Assembly: GCA_037962975.1 (NCBI GenBank)
Contig: CM075672.1
Location: 52,398,501 to 52,462,500 of the forward strand
Length of the DNA stretch: 64,000 nucleotides
From: Clitoria ternatea
Taxonomy: Eukaryota; Streptophyta; Magnoliopsida; Fabales; Fabaceae
Direction: 5' to 3'
This document shows, in pieces, positions 34,184 to 47,660 of this stretch. A model generated the notes under the pieces. That model ran no database searches, was not told the DNA's origin, and saw only the letters and a list, made by a program, of their open reading frames with translations. The position numbers were made by a program, and so were the translations under genes. The first letter of the stretch is position 1, and every line of letters starts with the position of its first letter.

Positions 34184-36262
34184 ATAATTCTTTACATTTT
34201 GGACATGGAAACATTCCTACAACATCAAGTAGTTGACCTAACAATCATTGATCACATTTCAAGCTTATGCAATGCCATTATGTACAGAAATTTGGAACCA
34301 TGGCAATTCACCTAAAAACTCATCGAAACATATCCAAATGGTTCGCTTATGATTCTAAAATGTTTCTAACAAGTAATGAATGTTGTCTAACTTGTATGGA
34401 AACACCAAAATATCATGGATCAAAATATGACCCCCCAAGTTCTCTTTCTAGGCTTATTTCAATTTTCTTCCATAACACTAATACAATACTAAAATTCTAC
34501 AAAATTAACATGTGCACAATTTCACTTTCCAACCTCATTCATTATCACAATACCATGAAAAGTTCTACAACTACTATCAAGCTATTTATATAACAATTGA
34601 AACATAACACAACATGATATGTTCAAAACTTAAAATTTTACAGAGATTCTATAGCAAATATATATATATATATGTACATCAATGGTTACATTGCATTCTT
34701 CTCACCAAATCAAAAGGTACACAACACTACATTAACCATTAACTTCATAACCTAATTATAGGTTTTCCACATTAACCATGCCAAAACATATACATCATTA
34801 GCATTTAATTTTTTTGCATAATCCATGTCAAACAATACCATATCCATATGGTTTTGCATCATCATGCAAGTCAAAATCAAAATACTTATTATGGCTCAAC
34901 ACTAACACAACAACCATTCTAAATTAACCAAATGTCATTCATCATATAATTTAATATATATATATATATATAAATTGGATAAGTCTTTCCTATGGTAATT
35001 GTGTGTCCAAACTGCCTCTAAGCATCTTCATTTCCTTGAAAATTCACTATAAATGATATTTGGAGAAGTGAGTACCACTCTAAGTAGTCAATAGCAATTG
35101 TAATGATATTAAGTGCAATACATGAAGATCACATTATACATATATGGATAAACACATTATATGTCATAAATAGGCCATTATGCCTTTTCCAATTGTCAAG
35201 TTCATACATCACCCACTATCATCCAAACTTCCAACACTTATCACATTCTCACAATCTCAATGCAATTACTTATATGCCATGGACTTTTCAAAAAACCATA
35301 TCATTTTCAACGCATAAATCATGCAAAGGGCATGACTCAATGGGTGGCAAACAAAAGTGCCAAGCAAACCAAAGTGCTATTGAGGAAAATGGTCATAACA
35401 TAACAAAGGAAAGCCTTTAGCATCTAAAGTGCTAGACAAACTAAAGTGCGCCAAGAACAGACAACCTTGATATCTACAACAAATCAAAATGCCATAAAAG
35501 TGAATATCCTGGATGTTAGAACTAATTCTATTTCATAAGGGACTTTGGAGATTTTAGATATTATGAAAAGACCCCAAGATTTGTTAATAACACATATCAA
35601 GACATTTGATTAAGTAAAGTCTACCTACATGTTATTTAACCTCTTTATTTGAATATTTCAAGTTACAAAGTATGTGATGCATATGTTATAACTGAAAGGG
35701 GGAGTCCATCACTTAAAGTCTACTTTGAGCAATGCAAAATATTTTAAGACCAAGTCTGTGTGAGACTAAATCATTTGTTTATTCAAGTCTGTCCCAGCTC
35801 AAGTCTGTTACAAGGCAACATTTAAGAGAAAATCCATCAAGTGTGCCTATTCTAGACTTGGGACTACTACTACTACTATGCTTAAGCTACCCTAGACTTA
35901 ACCCTCGACTCCACTAACTCTTCCATGGATGGCATCAGGGTGGGAGAACCATAAAAGGTTAGAAACTAACAGGTTATTAGAAATCAAAATGAAATAACAT
36001 AGTGTTAAACTTATCATGACCTCAACCAACAGCACACACCCTTCCAGGGTGCTCTAATCTTCCATGGTGGTAGTGAGTATGTCGTGCCTATCATGGGCAA
36101 TGAAAGATCCTTAGGTTGATTGCTTAACCAAGGAATCCTACAACCAAAACCCCGTGATTGTGTTTAGGAATAGATGCAAATATATAAATCTTAAAACCAT
36201 TTAAAAAGCTGAATACTTACAATTTGTTGGGTGACCTCCTAAGCTTGCATTGAAGTGTAGCC
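34184..36262 (-). mobile_element. Element H: decayed Tekay-like LTR, part 2
   Basis: Continues after the second ATAAT. AT-rich, no gene supported. Contains TA tracts at 34660-34673 and 34953-34972 and a short ACT repeat near 35867. The last part (AATACTTACAATTTG...CCTAAGCTTG) resembles the AGATCTTACC...CCAAGCTT stretch of A's LTR. Cut by element A at 36263. Identity is weak in the middle, so some of this could be another relic. Confidence 0.45.
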
Positions 36263-37227
36263 TATAACACCCTGGATTTTCTGTACTCGAATCCCGATGT
36301 GATCGTCATAATTAATGAAAATGCGACTAAATTTTTCGCGTTTGAAAATATTTCCAAGACTTCACCATGATCACATCAAGACCCAAATCATAGAAAACCC
36401 AAGAGTGAGATTAAATAACCCTAAGCTGGATTGATAGATAAATTGTCCATAACGGTATACGAAAATAATAGTGTTTACAGCGGAAGAATGTGTATACCGG
36501 GTACACGCCTAGTCCCATATATGACGATATGAGAAAAGGCTCGGCAAAGCATGCAATGGCATATCGTAACCCTAATAGACAACCATCATCATTTTACATA
36601 ATTACATAAGCATACAATGCCTAAGATATAATTATATGCATATTCATATACATTCGGGGATGATCTCCCGACTACCACGATCATCAATGAACTTCAAATC
36701 ATCACTTACATATTACCTTTATATTCACCATTCACAAATCCAAAGGATTATCGTTATACATATCCAAATCCATTAAAACATCTATATCATTATAAACAAC
36801 TTATTCATTTCATAAGTTCAGTACATAATAGTTCACAAATGATGCTGGCCAAGGCACTTCCTCTACCACTATATACCTTCACCAAATCTTGATCTTTAAA
36901 TCCAAACTCATCCCATGGCAACCTGCATCACAATGCTAAAAAGGAGACCACATGGGAGAGTGAGTTATACATTCAAAATGACGATTAATATATATATTAT
37001 GATCGTGTGTATATGCATACAAACATCATGTGTGCTTTGCTATCAAAACATCAAATTATCATTCATTCATTATCTTATTATCACAATAGGCATACAAGCC
37101 TCATGAATCGCAATTCATATCATAAATAAGCTCAACATATACACAAATCACAAACACCATCACTTTGCCACTTATCAACAAGGGCATTCATAATCATTAC
37201 CATCATTAATTCATTAGGGTTTCACTC

Positions 37228-37850
37228 AAATACCTCCTCGCAAGGGGTTTCTCAACGCTCGTGGTCATCCCATTTCAAATGCCATGGTCTTAAAGCTAAT
37301 GCATATGTCAACTGTTTAATGCATATACAACGGATCCGATTTAATATCACGGGTGATCGCAACCACTATAATCAATCATTCATAATCATTGGTTTCTCGC
37401 CTCGTAAGGGGTACTCCCTATAGCAGCCTCGCAAGGAGCTTTCTCGTGATCGCAACCACGTTCAACAATTCTCATAGGTTTCCCGCCTCGCAAGGGGTAC
37501 TCCCGCCTCATGATCGCAACCATGGGCATCATAGGTGCTCGCAAGCCCTTTATCATATCAATTACCAAGTGATCGCAACCACTGGCTCATCATCATACAA
37601 TGGTCCCTACAGGGCCTTTCACATTCCATAATCAGGTGATCGCAACCACCATTACAATATCATATCATCATCATGTTGGTTTTCCACCTCGCAAGGGGTA
37701 CTCCCTTCATAGGATCCCACAGGATCTTTCATCACTGTGATCGCAACCACATAATACCAATGCTATGCATGCCATGAATGCAAGATGCAATAATGCATAT
37801 GCTCAACAACCTCGCAAGGATATCTCACCCTCTCAATTAGGGATATAATT
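37228..37850. repeat. Interleaved GATCGCAACCA and CCTCGCAAGG modules in element A LTR
   Basis: GATCGCAACCA starts at 37355, 37448, 37512, 37571, 37638 and 37739, usually as GTGATCGCAACCAC. CCTCGCAAGG, often followed by GGTACTCCC, occurs near 37231, 37403 (one change), 37429, 37487, 37688 and 37811. The two words alternate loosely. The right LTR (from about 44650) has the same modules up to the element B insertion, which falls inside one GATCGCAAC word. Confidence 0.8.
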
Positions 37851-38862
37851 TAATCTGGCATTTTCAAGAATTATATAATTATTTACAAGCCCCTCAAGGC
37901 ATATCATTCATATAATAGGCATTCAATGGCCACAAACATCATTCATAGTAATCCACACATGGCAATCATAGCATATCAATCATCATAACATTTATCCACG
38001 CATGGAAGCCAACGAGTTATTTCAAATCATACATTCAGCAATCATCATTGCATCTCATACGTACAAGTCAATACTTGCATTAATCATGTTAGCACCACAC
38101 TCATCCAAAATAGCAAACACTGCTTATTCAAGGGCATGTTCAACAACAACATCCCTTTTCATTCAACAATATCATTTATCATTCAATATATGTGGTATCC
38201 TTAACTTTTAATCATCATTGACACTATTTCAAATCCATTGACTTATACACTCATTGCCATTCAATTTCCCTCTGATTAATTTCTTCATTACACAAGGTGT
38301 GTCATGTAACAATATCACTTACTGTCCATCATGATTCACAATATATCCATAGTGGTAAAGCATACATGTATTCATAACATAGCATAGGCATACACATACC
38401 TCGCCAAGATCTCACGCCATTCCCCAATCCCCACTAAAACACACTATACTTGGACCCCTAATGAAATCGCTTGTTGTTACATAATAAAAGGGGTTTTGGG
38501 CAATAATGGGCCCATGATAAATTTCAGCACTAAGGCATGAGGAAATCTTACTTTTAGTCTTAAAAATAGTGGGACATGTCACAAATATCACCTATTGGTC
38601 CCAATTTGGCCACCATAAAAAGTTGGGTTCAAAACTCTCTTAAATTTAAATTTTTCAACGCAATAGATTTGGTATTTTTAATGAGAGTTAGAAAACTCCA
38701 ATTAATGTGAGACTAATTCTCACACCTCCATAACACAATTATCTACAACTTTCATGAAGAACTCGGAGGCCAAAAATGTCATTAAGATGCCCAAACGGGC
38801 CAAAAACAACAAAGAAAATAGACCAGTTGGAAAAACAGCACAACAGTGGCCATAACAGGGCT

Positions 38863-39038
38863 CTGAATCGATTCAGGCTCGTGTGAATCGATTCAAGCGT
38901 CCTAAAATCTCAAAATTTGACAAACAGAGGGCCTTGAATTGATTCAAACTGGCATGAATCGATTCAAACGCCCCTGGAGCCCAAAATAGTGAAAACAGCA
39001 CCTCTTGAATCGATTCAAAGGGTCTTGAATCGATTCAA
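38863..39038. repeat. Three pairs of GAATCGATTC palindromes in element A LTR
   Basis: Palindrome cores start at 38865/38885, 38936/38956 and 39007/39027. Members of each pair are exactly 20 bp apart and the pairs are exactly 71 bp apart. Best copies are TTGAATCGATTCAA. Sequence between pairs is loosely similar, so the array probably grew by tandem duplication of a 71-bp unit. Confidence 0.9.
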
Positions 39039-41254
39039 GATAGCCCTGCTGCTGTTTTTATGCAGAACAACACCAAAATTTCAATTTCCAATCACCCAAT
39101 CTCATTCAATTCAAATCCAATGACCATCAAAATTTGTCACAAGCTAAAATATATTATTTGAGACGTGTGGCCACCGGCCTCACTCAAAAATTCTCAAAAT
39201 TTAGAGACTTATGCACATAATTGCGTTTTACCCGATTTAAAAAGTTTTTGGGGAACTCAAGGGTCAATTCTCAATGGAATTGGCCCATGCCAATTCCTAC
39301 AAGTCATAAACTACACATAGAAGCTATTGGGACTAACCCAAGCCATCAAAATCACATAAAACTCTATTTGACTCTATGAGTTCCTCAATTATGCATAAAC
39401 CTCAAACTTGTCACCAATACCATCGCAATGGCTATCACATTCAATGCCAATCATCCACATAAATTCTCAATTCATAAAACATATACTTCATCCCCTCAAG
39501 GATGGTTCATTAACATGTACATATTTCAACCCCTCATGGGTTATTCATCATCACATATACACATACATTATCATCAATAGCCAACAATTTGCCATTCATA
39601 TTATTTCACTATAAACATGGCAAGGAAAGCATGAGTATCAAGCCATACAATAATCATCAACTATATAACTCATGCAATTTGAATGTAAACTCCTTTCCTA
39701 CCTCGAGGGAAGAGCCGAAATCCGAATGCATGCTCCGAAAGCTCCGCCACATAGTCCGAAACACAATCTACATAACATACATATGCATTCATACAATTAA
39801 TAAGCCATCTCAAGGCATTCCTCTTAATTCTAAACATTTGCTAGCTTATCATAAAGCTCAACATCAAGTCCTAAACTTGCTAAACACCAAGTTATGCAAT
39901 TGTGTTAGGCTTCGGGAATTCCTTTCCCAAAACCAAGGTTCTCTAGATCTCAAAGGGCCAACTACGTCCAACGACATCAATATCACTCTCATCATTCATA
40001 ATGTGTTCCTTATTACTCAAACTATCCATTTCCCATTCAAGTTCATCATGAGCCACTTGGCTCCTATCAAACCATTATCCATCAACAATCCCATATGGCA
40101 TACCAATGGTCTAAGACCCCATCAAGACACGTGCTTATTTCACTAACCCCTCACATTCACCATGGCTTTAGCATTCATATTCATCATTTCATACTCATAT
40201 TAACACCTACATTGGGTATTTTCTACCCACATTCAAGTCAACCTTCCTAACTGTAATACATATATTCCCCCAAATTCTTAGGACAAGAGTTTTCATCAAA
40301 ACTTAACCATCACCACAAATAATCAATCCCAATCTTTCCAAGACCCATTCTAAAGCATAAATCATTAATACCTATCAATTGGCCAAAAGCCCCAAATTCC
40401 TAAACCTAGGGTTTTCATCAATAACCCACAATCATCAATTCCAACCATTCATATGCATGATTTCCAACATTCTTAGGCTAGCAACAATATATCCCATTCA
40501 TTATCAACAACAATAACAATCCCCAATGGTTATCCCACCTAGGGTTTGGTTCCTCAAGCCATTTTTCACCAAAACAACACCCAATCTTCCATCACAATAC
40601 ATAAATAGACTCAAAACCATAAACAAGAGCCATGGGTGTTCAAGATCTTACCTCATTCTCCAAGCTTAAACCCCAAAACGAAAATGAGATGAAAAGGAGA
40701 AGAAATGAACCAAGCTTTGCTCCAAGTGCCTTCCTTGCCTCATGATTCCATTAGTTCCCAAGCCTTTGGATGAAAAATAATTCATGGAGGGGGAGAAAGA
40801 GAGTGAATGGTTTTTGGAGAAGAAGAATGGAGGGAGAGGAAGAAAAGAAAAGTGAATGAAAGAGGGGGAAAGGGGCCAACGAAAAAGAGAAGGGAGAAGA
40901 AGGGTTTTTGTTTTAATTTTTAATCCCCTCATTAAAATCTTCCGTTTTACAATATACAGGATCTCGGTTCGGGCTTAATACTAACTCCAAAAATTATTCT
41001 GAATATAAATTCGGATTCCCAATAATATTCTTAATAGCCCTGACCAATGGCATCTCAATCGGAGATACTTGGTCCGACACCCATATCCTAATCGGGTAAA
41101 ATTTTATCTCACATAAACTCAATAAATTATAAATATCCATAATAAATCCCAATTTCATTATTCCCATATTTTTGGGAGACAAATCAATTCACCTACAATT
41201 ATTTATTATTTATTCTCATCAATTATTCATTTTTATAAAATTCAGGATGTTACA

Positions 41255-41295
41255 ATTCACCCCACCTAAAAAGAATTTCGTCCTCGAAATTCAGC
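41255..41295 (-). other. Element A polypurine tract and adjacent hairpin
   Basis: Minus-strand AGGTGGGGTGAAT abuts the LTR. Beside it is a perfect inverted repeat, GAATTTCG and CGAAATTC around TCCT. Element B has the identical inverted repeat. Confidence 0.8.
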
Positions 41296-43662
41296 ATCGA
41301 TATACATGTCACAAGGCCATACCTCAGGCCACACCATTGAGGTTCAACGACACCATAGAATAAAATTGGACTTCCCAAAGTCCATCAAGACATGTTCATC
41401 ATCACATCATCATTCTTAGCATAAAACTGTCTATATCCAAGCGTGTCATATGTCATCGATCACGACTCATCCACAGAGCTCACATGTTCATACTCAGTAC
41501 GACCAGATAGGCACAGTACATTCACCATGAGCAGTTACAATCTCTACACCTGCTCGGCCTATGTGTTGCTGCATCCGACATACAGGAAGGCGTCCCAATC
41601 CCGTAGTGGTTACCACAAACACATAAGGTCGGTGCATAAGTGCATGTCGCCACAATGCCTATGGCATGTAAGGCCATATCGGGACCAGTACTTCGTATTC
41701 CCATCGCTCATATTGGTCATACATACATAAATATCCTCAATTCACATGAGACTTAGTGAAAATCCTCATAAGTCCATAATTAATATATTCATACCTTATC
41801 GTTATTATGCAATTAATTTGGCATACATCAAGCTATACCTATCATCAAATATCAGTTAACGTCACCATAAATTGGTGTACCAACCATAGATTTTTAATCA
41901 TTGCGGACAATTACCACATTATCGGGCCTCATCCATCCCGAGGTCATGATCAAGTCACCTAATAATCCTTTACTTCATTCATACATCGCTGGCTATAGAT
42001 TGATCCCAGCCTAAACAAGTCACTAACTCGCAGGAAGTACACAACTCTAAGGTTAACATAGGGTTTCCAATCATACACTGTGCTTTCATATTCAGAATTC
42101 TCTTCTCTATTCATAACCCAAGTCCATAATTTGGACGCATAACCTATATTGTGTCACATCATTATCATCGATATAGCACTTTTCAAATAAAATAGGAGGG
42201 TAATGACATGATCAAATTTCTATTCACCGACTCACAATCACACATGTCATCTCTAAATCATATCGTCATCCATAATTATTCCAATGATCATAATCTCAAG
42301 GGCACACAATTTAGCCCAAGATCACATCATAAAATCATATACCACAATCAATTCCAATTATACCTCAAATTCAACATTATTATTCATCAATCCTCAGGGA
42401 TTACATTCATCATTCGTATCCCATTACATATCAGCTCTAGCTTCTACAACGTAATTCACAATTAATTTCGTTATAGTTCAACCATTCATAAGGTTCGATC
42501 AATCAATAGACTTAGGAAGTTTAAGGTTTACCTAGTACCCATTGTGGAGTTCTCACATACCACACAACATCATTAGACATGGCTCACACAAACAACATAG
42601 AGCCTAGACCGCCATAGGGTCCAATTAATTTAATTCTCCAGAACATTTGATCATATAAGATCCAAACATACCCATACTAGGGAATTATTCAATATCATCC
42701 ATCTAATCAACTCCAGCATATGAGTTCCATTTTCAATTTAACAAGCACTCCTTGGCTAGTCGCCACAGGCATAGTGCATATAAGAGACCTAATCACAATT
42801 CATATTCATGGTGCATATGCACATCAAGGTCTCAACATATATGGTCTACTACCATATTAATTTCTTTCTAATACCTCCTATCCGTAATCAACATACGGCA
42901 TAGGTCCATCATTAAATCAATACATAATTAACATATCACATCCATGATCACACATGGTACAAATTCATCATCAATCCAAGTTATATCTCATATTTCATAT
43001 TCATAACTCAATATTTCCTTTCCATGATTAATATTCAACATAGATCCATTATCAATTCAATTTGCATTATATATATCAACATCAATGCACAATAACAATA
43101 TATTCGTCATTTGAAGGTAATAGGGTAAGGAACTTGGCCGGTCTTACACAACAGATACATCAATCATATATTGAGGAAATTCATTCACTCATTTTAAATC
43201 TCATGATTCATTCATGATTATCAATGAGCAACTAAGCTCCACAAGTGCATCATACAACCTCAACGAAAAAGGGTATACACCCAATAGTCAACGACCACAT
43301 CTTATGAATCACAATCTCATAAAAGTCCTCATTAAGGATCAATCCTGACTCAACTCTAATGATTCACAATAATTCCTCAATAAGCAATTATGCCCTCATA
43401 ATCAATTCATAATCCTTAGACAACTAATCATTCATAAGTCCATATAGGGCAATCAATACTCAAACATATCATCATGCTCTAGATAATCATCATCCTTTAA
43501 TTATACAAAGCAACCATATGTCAATAATGAGCATCCCGCTCCAAAGATCACCATAAGTATCTCACCATTGAGCAATCATGCTCCAATCATCCATAATATC
43601 AAATCCTCACAGAGCAGCCATGCTTTGGCAGTAACCAATAATTCCAATTCAGAGCAATTTAT
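41296..43662 (-). mobile_element. Element A internal region, non-coding
   Basis: About 2.4 kb with no recognisable gag or pol on either strand. It holds the block shared with D and B at 41490-41705. The remainder shows only AT-rich sequence with scattered CATCATCA-like words. Confidence 0.7.
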
Positions 43663-43674
43663 GCTCTGATACCA
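43663..43674 (-). other. Element A primer binding site (initiator-Met tRNA)
   Basis: Minus-strand TGGTATCAGAGC, four bases from the LTR. Confidence 0.9.
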
Positions 43675-43678
43675 CCTT

Positions 43679-45062
43679 TATAACACCCCGGATTTTCTAT
43701 ACTCGAATCCCGATGTGATCGTCATAATTAATGAAAATACGAATAAATTTTTCGCGTTTGAAAATATTTCCAAGACTTCACCATGATCACATCAAGACCC
43801 AAATCACAGAAAACCCAAGAGTGAGATTAAATAACCCTAAGCTGGATCGATAGATAAATTGCCCATAACGGTATACGAAAATAATACTGTTTACAGCGAA
43901 AGAATGTGTATACCGGGCACACGCCTAGTCCCATATATGACGATATGAGAAAAGGCTCGGCAAAGCATGCAATGGCATATCGTAACCCTAATAGACAACC
44001 ATCATCATTTTACATAATTACATAATCGTGCAATGCCTAAGATATAATTATATACATATTCATATACATTCGGGGATGATCTCCCGACTACCACGATCAT
44101 CAATGAACTTCAAATCATCACTTACATATTACCTTTATATTCACCATTCACAAATCCAAAGGATTATCGTTATACATATCCAAATCCATTAAAACATCTA
44201 TATCATTATAAATAACTTATTCATTTCATAAGTTCAGCACATAATAGTTAACAAATGATGCCGGCCAAGGCACTTCCTCTACCACTATATACCTTCATCA
44301 AATCTTGATCTTTAAATCTAAACTCATCCCATGGCAACCTGCATCACAATGCTAAAAAGGAGACCACATGGGAGAGTGAGTTATACATTCAAAATGACGA
44401 TTAATATATATATTGTGATCATGCGTATATGCATACAAACATCATGTGTGCTTTGCTATCAAAACATCAAATTATCATTCATTCATTATCTCATTATCAC
44501 AATAGGCATACAAGCCTCATGAATCACAATTCATATCATAAGTAAGCACAACGTATACACAAATCACAAACACCATCACTTTGCCACTTATCAACAAGGG
44601 CATTCATAATCATTACCATCATTAATTCATTAGGGTTTCACTCAAATACCTCCTCGCAAGGGGTTTCTCAACGCTCGTGGTCATCCTATTTCAAATGCCA
44701 TAGTCTTAAAGCTAATGCATATGTCAACTGTTTAATGCATATACAACGGATCCGATTTCATATCACGGGTGATCGCAACCACCATAATCAATCATTCATA
44801 ATCATTGGTTTCCCGCCTCGCAAGGGGTACTCCCTATAGCAGCCTCGCAAGGAGCTTTCTCGTGATCGCAACCACGTTTAACAATTCTCATAGGTTTCCC
44901 GCCTTGCAAGGGGTACTCCCGCCTCATGATTGCAACCATGGGCATCATAGGTGCTCGCAAGCCCTTTATCATATCAATTACCAAGTGATCGCAACCACTG
45001 GCTCATCATCATACAATGGTCCCCGCAGGGCCTTTCACATTCCATAATCAGGTGATCGCAAC
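43679..45062 (-). repeat. Element A right LTR (5' LTR), first 1384 bp
   Basis: Very similar to 36263-37646. Similarity stops after GATCGCAAC, where element B begins with TGTAACA. GCAAC (45058-45062) should be B's left target-site copy. Confidence 0.92.
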
Positions 45063-45422
45063 TGTAACACCCTTATTTTTAATAAATAATAAATCCAAAA
45101 ACAGGAAAAAAAAATTTCACAAATTAACCACTGGTCAATGGGCATAGAAAAAGAAGGGAGAAGGCAAGGGAAATAAAAGAGCATTCACACTTATAGCAGT
45201 CAGCGGAAGGAACAAGGCTGGGACTGACCCATTCGGTTCAGCGAAACACATCAACGCCTGGGCGAAATCCATGACAACTCTGACTCGGTCAAGTGAGGTT
45301 CAACGCCGCCTGAGCGAGAGGTGACAATGCAATAGTGGAAAAGGAGATCCTCAAGCGAAGCTCAACACCAGTCCCTACTTGCTTCAGCGTAATCCCACAT
45401 GATTGGGCGAAACAGCTCCATT

Positions 45423-45515
45423 CGCTCGGGCGAGGCATGATCCGCTTAAGCGATGCCAACACAAAGGCCTCTCCAAACACACACTCGCTGTAGCTAAGTC
45501 TAATTCGCTGGGGCG
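45423..45515. repeat. Paired CGCTNNNGCG palindromes in element B LTR
   Basis: CGCTCGGGCG at 45423 and CGCTTAAGCG at 45443 are 20 bp apart. CGCTGTAGCT at 45486 and CGCTGGGGCG at 45506 are 20 bp apart. More diverged GCG words precede them from 45240. The right LTR carries the same set near 53027-53120. Confidence 0.75.
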
Positions 45516-46629
45516 AACACAGGTACAAGGTAATTTCTCAATCGGATATGGACAAAGGTTCACTCGGTAAATCCTCACGCTCGCACTTCACTCGGGAAAT
45601 CAGGTAGTTAAGTCCCACTTGGACTTATTCGAAACCCAACCACTCGGGATACCAATCCTCACTCGGACATTACATCTTTCACTCGGATTACCAATACCTT
45701 ACACTTAGGATCCAATCCACTCTAAACCATTATTCGAACTCCTCTCTCAGAAGGGAATCACTCGAGGTTTTCACTCGGGAAATACAAACTCTTCCTCACT
45801 CGGGATTTATTTATGATTTTCGCTCGGAGTCACATAACATGTTCACTCGGAAAACGTCACCCAGAAATCTTCACTCAAAACCACTAACTTCACATAATTT
45901 CACTCCTCAACGGCCCTCGAGTCATTTAGCAACACTTCCCAGTCGAAAACGCATAGAATCAGTACAAAGTACATACATATGAATACATGATCACAGAAAC
46001 ATAAATCTGCTAACAAATCTAGTCTACCGACCCATAGACATGTAACCACACACTCGGAATACCCATTATCTTGATATTATGCATTTACCAATACTTACGA
46101 ATACCATACAAGTGACACCATGACTATTCAATCTTTATAAGTGAATATATTTAATCGTTATTTTACATAAGAGCCGGCCAAGGCTACATGGACAAAACAT
46201 AATAATGCAATACAAGCGCTCAACAGTCGGAGTGCACCACACTCGGACTTGAAACCCTATCATCATTTCTGAGTACGACCTGCACACTGAAAAATGGTGT
46301 AGGGGTGAACATCTTAGATATTAAATGATAGATACCAACTCAGGTTGTCCCACAATCATACAGCAAAATACATATCCACGCAATTAGACATAGCAACGAG
46401 TAAGGTCAAGCATTAACCATCAACCAAGACACACATGGAACACTTACCGATCGGAATTCGTCAGTCGCCACTCGGCCAGGTGCACATACACAACCAATAA
46501 CATTAGTATAACAGCAATCATCAACATGATATTACCAACGAATCAGAACGCATGTATTCAACACTTTCCGGTCGTAATCTAACAGTTCTCACTCAGCTAT
46601 ACACGCATGACATTTCAATGACATTAACA

Positions 46630-46975
46630 CATATTCATGGAGCAAACTTCAATTAGCATCAGTTGCGTATACATACAGAATACTCTCTCGGTTATATCCA
46701 TTCATCATCTCCTTAACATCATCACACGCATAGTCAATTTTCAGTCAGCATCAGCAATACATATATACAGAGTATTTCACTCGGATATACACATTCATCC
46801 TTTCATTAACACTATCACATGCATAATCAATTCCAAACAATATCCATCAGTCAATACAAACAGAGTATTTCACTCGGTTATAAACATACATCATCTCACT
46901 AACACCTTCGCATGCACAACCAATTCCAAACATTGTCAACAGTTAATAAGCACATATTATTTCACTCGGTTCCGC
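46630..46975. repeat. Tandem array of about 95-110 bp units in element B LTR
   Basis: Three to four units, each with TATTTCACTCGGTTATA-like sequence, then CATTCATC, then CACATGCATA and CAATTCCAAACA. Confidence 0.7.
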
Positions 46976-47314
46976 ATTCGTGTGTATCGGTTTAGACGTT
47001 GCAACGTAGGCTCTTAGCCTTTTTATACATAGCTCTCAGCTATCAAATCAGCTCCCAGCTGCTTGGCCGTTTTACAGGTACCTAACCGTTTGCCCACAGG
47101 TGACACCAGCGCTCTCAGCGCCAACGGAGGTGTTCACAGGCAGCCCGAGTCCCACTCAAGGGCTACCTTGAGTCCCACTCAAGGATTTCATAGCGTCCCA
47201 CGCTTTAAAAACCGATGGTAGTGTCCCATACTATGTGCTCTTAGCACAAACGCATCCCATGCGCCACACGCGGATTCATCACACACACAGAGTTCATATA
47301 CACAGCCATACATG

Positions 47315-47660
47315 CATCTCATGCAATCAGCATCATACATCATCAGTATTCAAATGGCACATGCATCTCATGCAATCAATGCTGGACATTAACAGTACTC
47401 AACAACACATGCATCTCATGCAGTCGGTGTTACACATTCTCAGAACTCAATAGCATATGCATCTTATGTAATCAGTGCTAGGCATTAACAATATTCCACA
47501 ACACATGTATCTCATACAGTCGGCATTATACATCATCAGCATTCAACAATACACGCATCTCACGTGACTGGTATAACACATCAACAGGACTCAAACAACA
47601 TACATGCAATCGGCATTAAGCAATGTCAGGACTCAGACAACACATGCAATCGGTATGGTA
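47315..47660. repeat. Array of ACATGCATCTCATGCA words in element B LTR
   Basis: About eight copies of CATGCATCTCATGCA followed by a TC(A/G)G word, spaced about 50-65 bp. CATGCATCTCATGCA is itself a gapped palindrome (TGCAT/ATGCA). Confidence 0.7.

Larger units (their letters stand above)
36263..41254 (-). repeat. Element A left LTR (3' LTR)
   Basis: From TATAACACCC to GGATGTTACA. The inner end is canonical, the outer end is TA rather than TG. Contains the CCCATATATGACGATATGA box, the GCTGGCCAAGGC box (36844-36855), a two-motif module array and three palindrome pairs. All ORFs inside are short and unsupported; several, such as 36915-37106, simply recur in the right LTR at the same offset. Confidence 0.9.
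36263..45062 (-). mobile_element. Element A: non-autonomous Tekay-like LTR retrotransposon (LARD type), right LTR interrupted by element B
   Basis: Two direct repeats offset by 7416 bp, a primer site complementary to initiator-Met tRNA beside the right LTR and a polypurine tract beside the left LTR define a minus-strand element. The LTR is 4992 bp, while the internal region is only about 2.4 kb and shows no gag, protease, RT or integrase. Large retrotransposon derivatives with only cis signals are mobilised by related autonomous elements. The remainder of the right LTR should lie beyond elements B and C, outside the window. Confidence 0.88.

Noticed and set aside
39589..40146. 185-codon ORF in element A LTR
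   Set aside because: Low-complexity, lies wholly within an LTR whose relatives do not keep the frame.
43663..43674. Possible tRNA gene end
   Set aside because: Only the 12 bases of the initiator-Met primer site are present, with no tRNA body; the same holds at 18320 and 52652.
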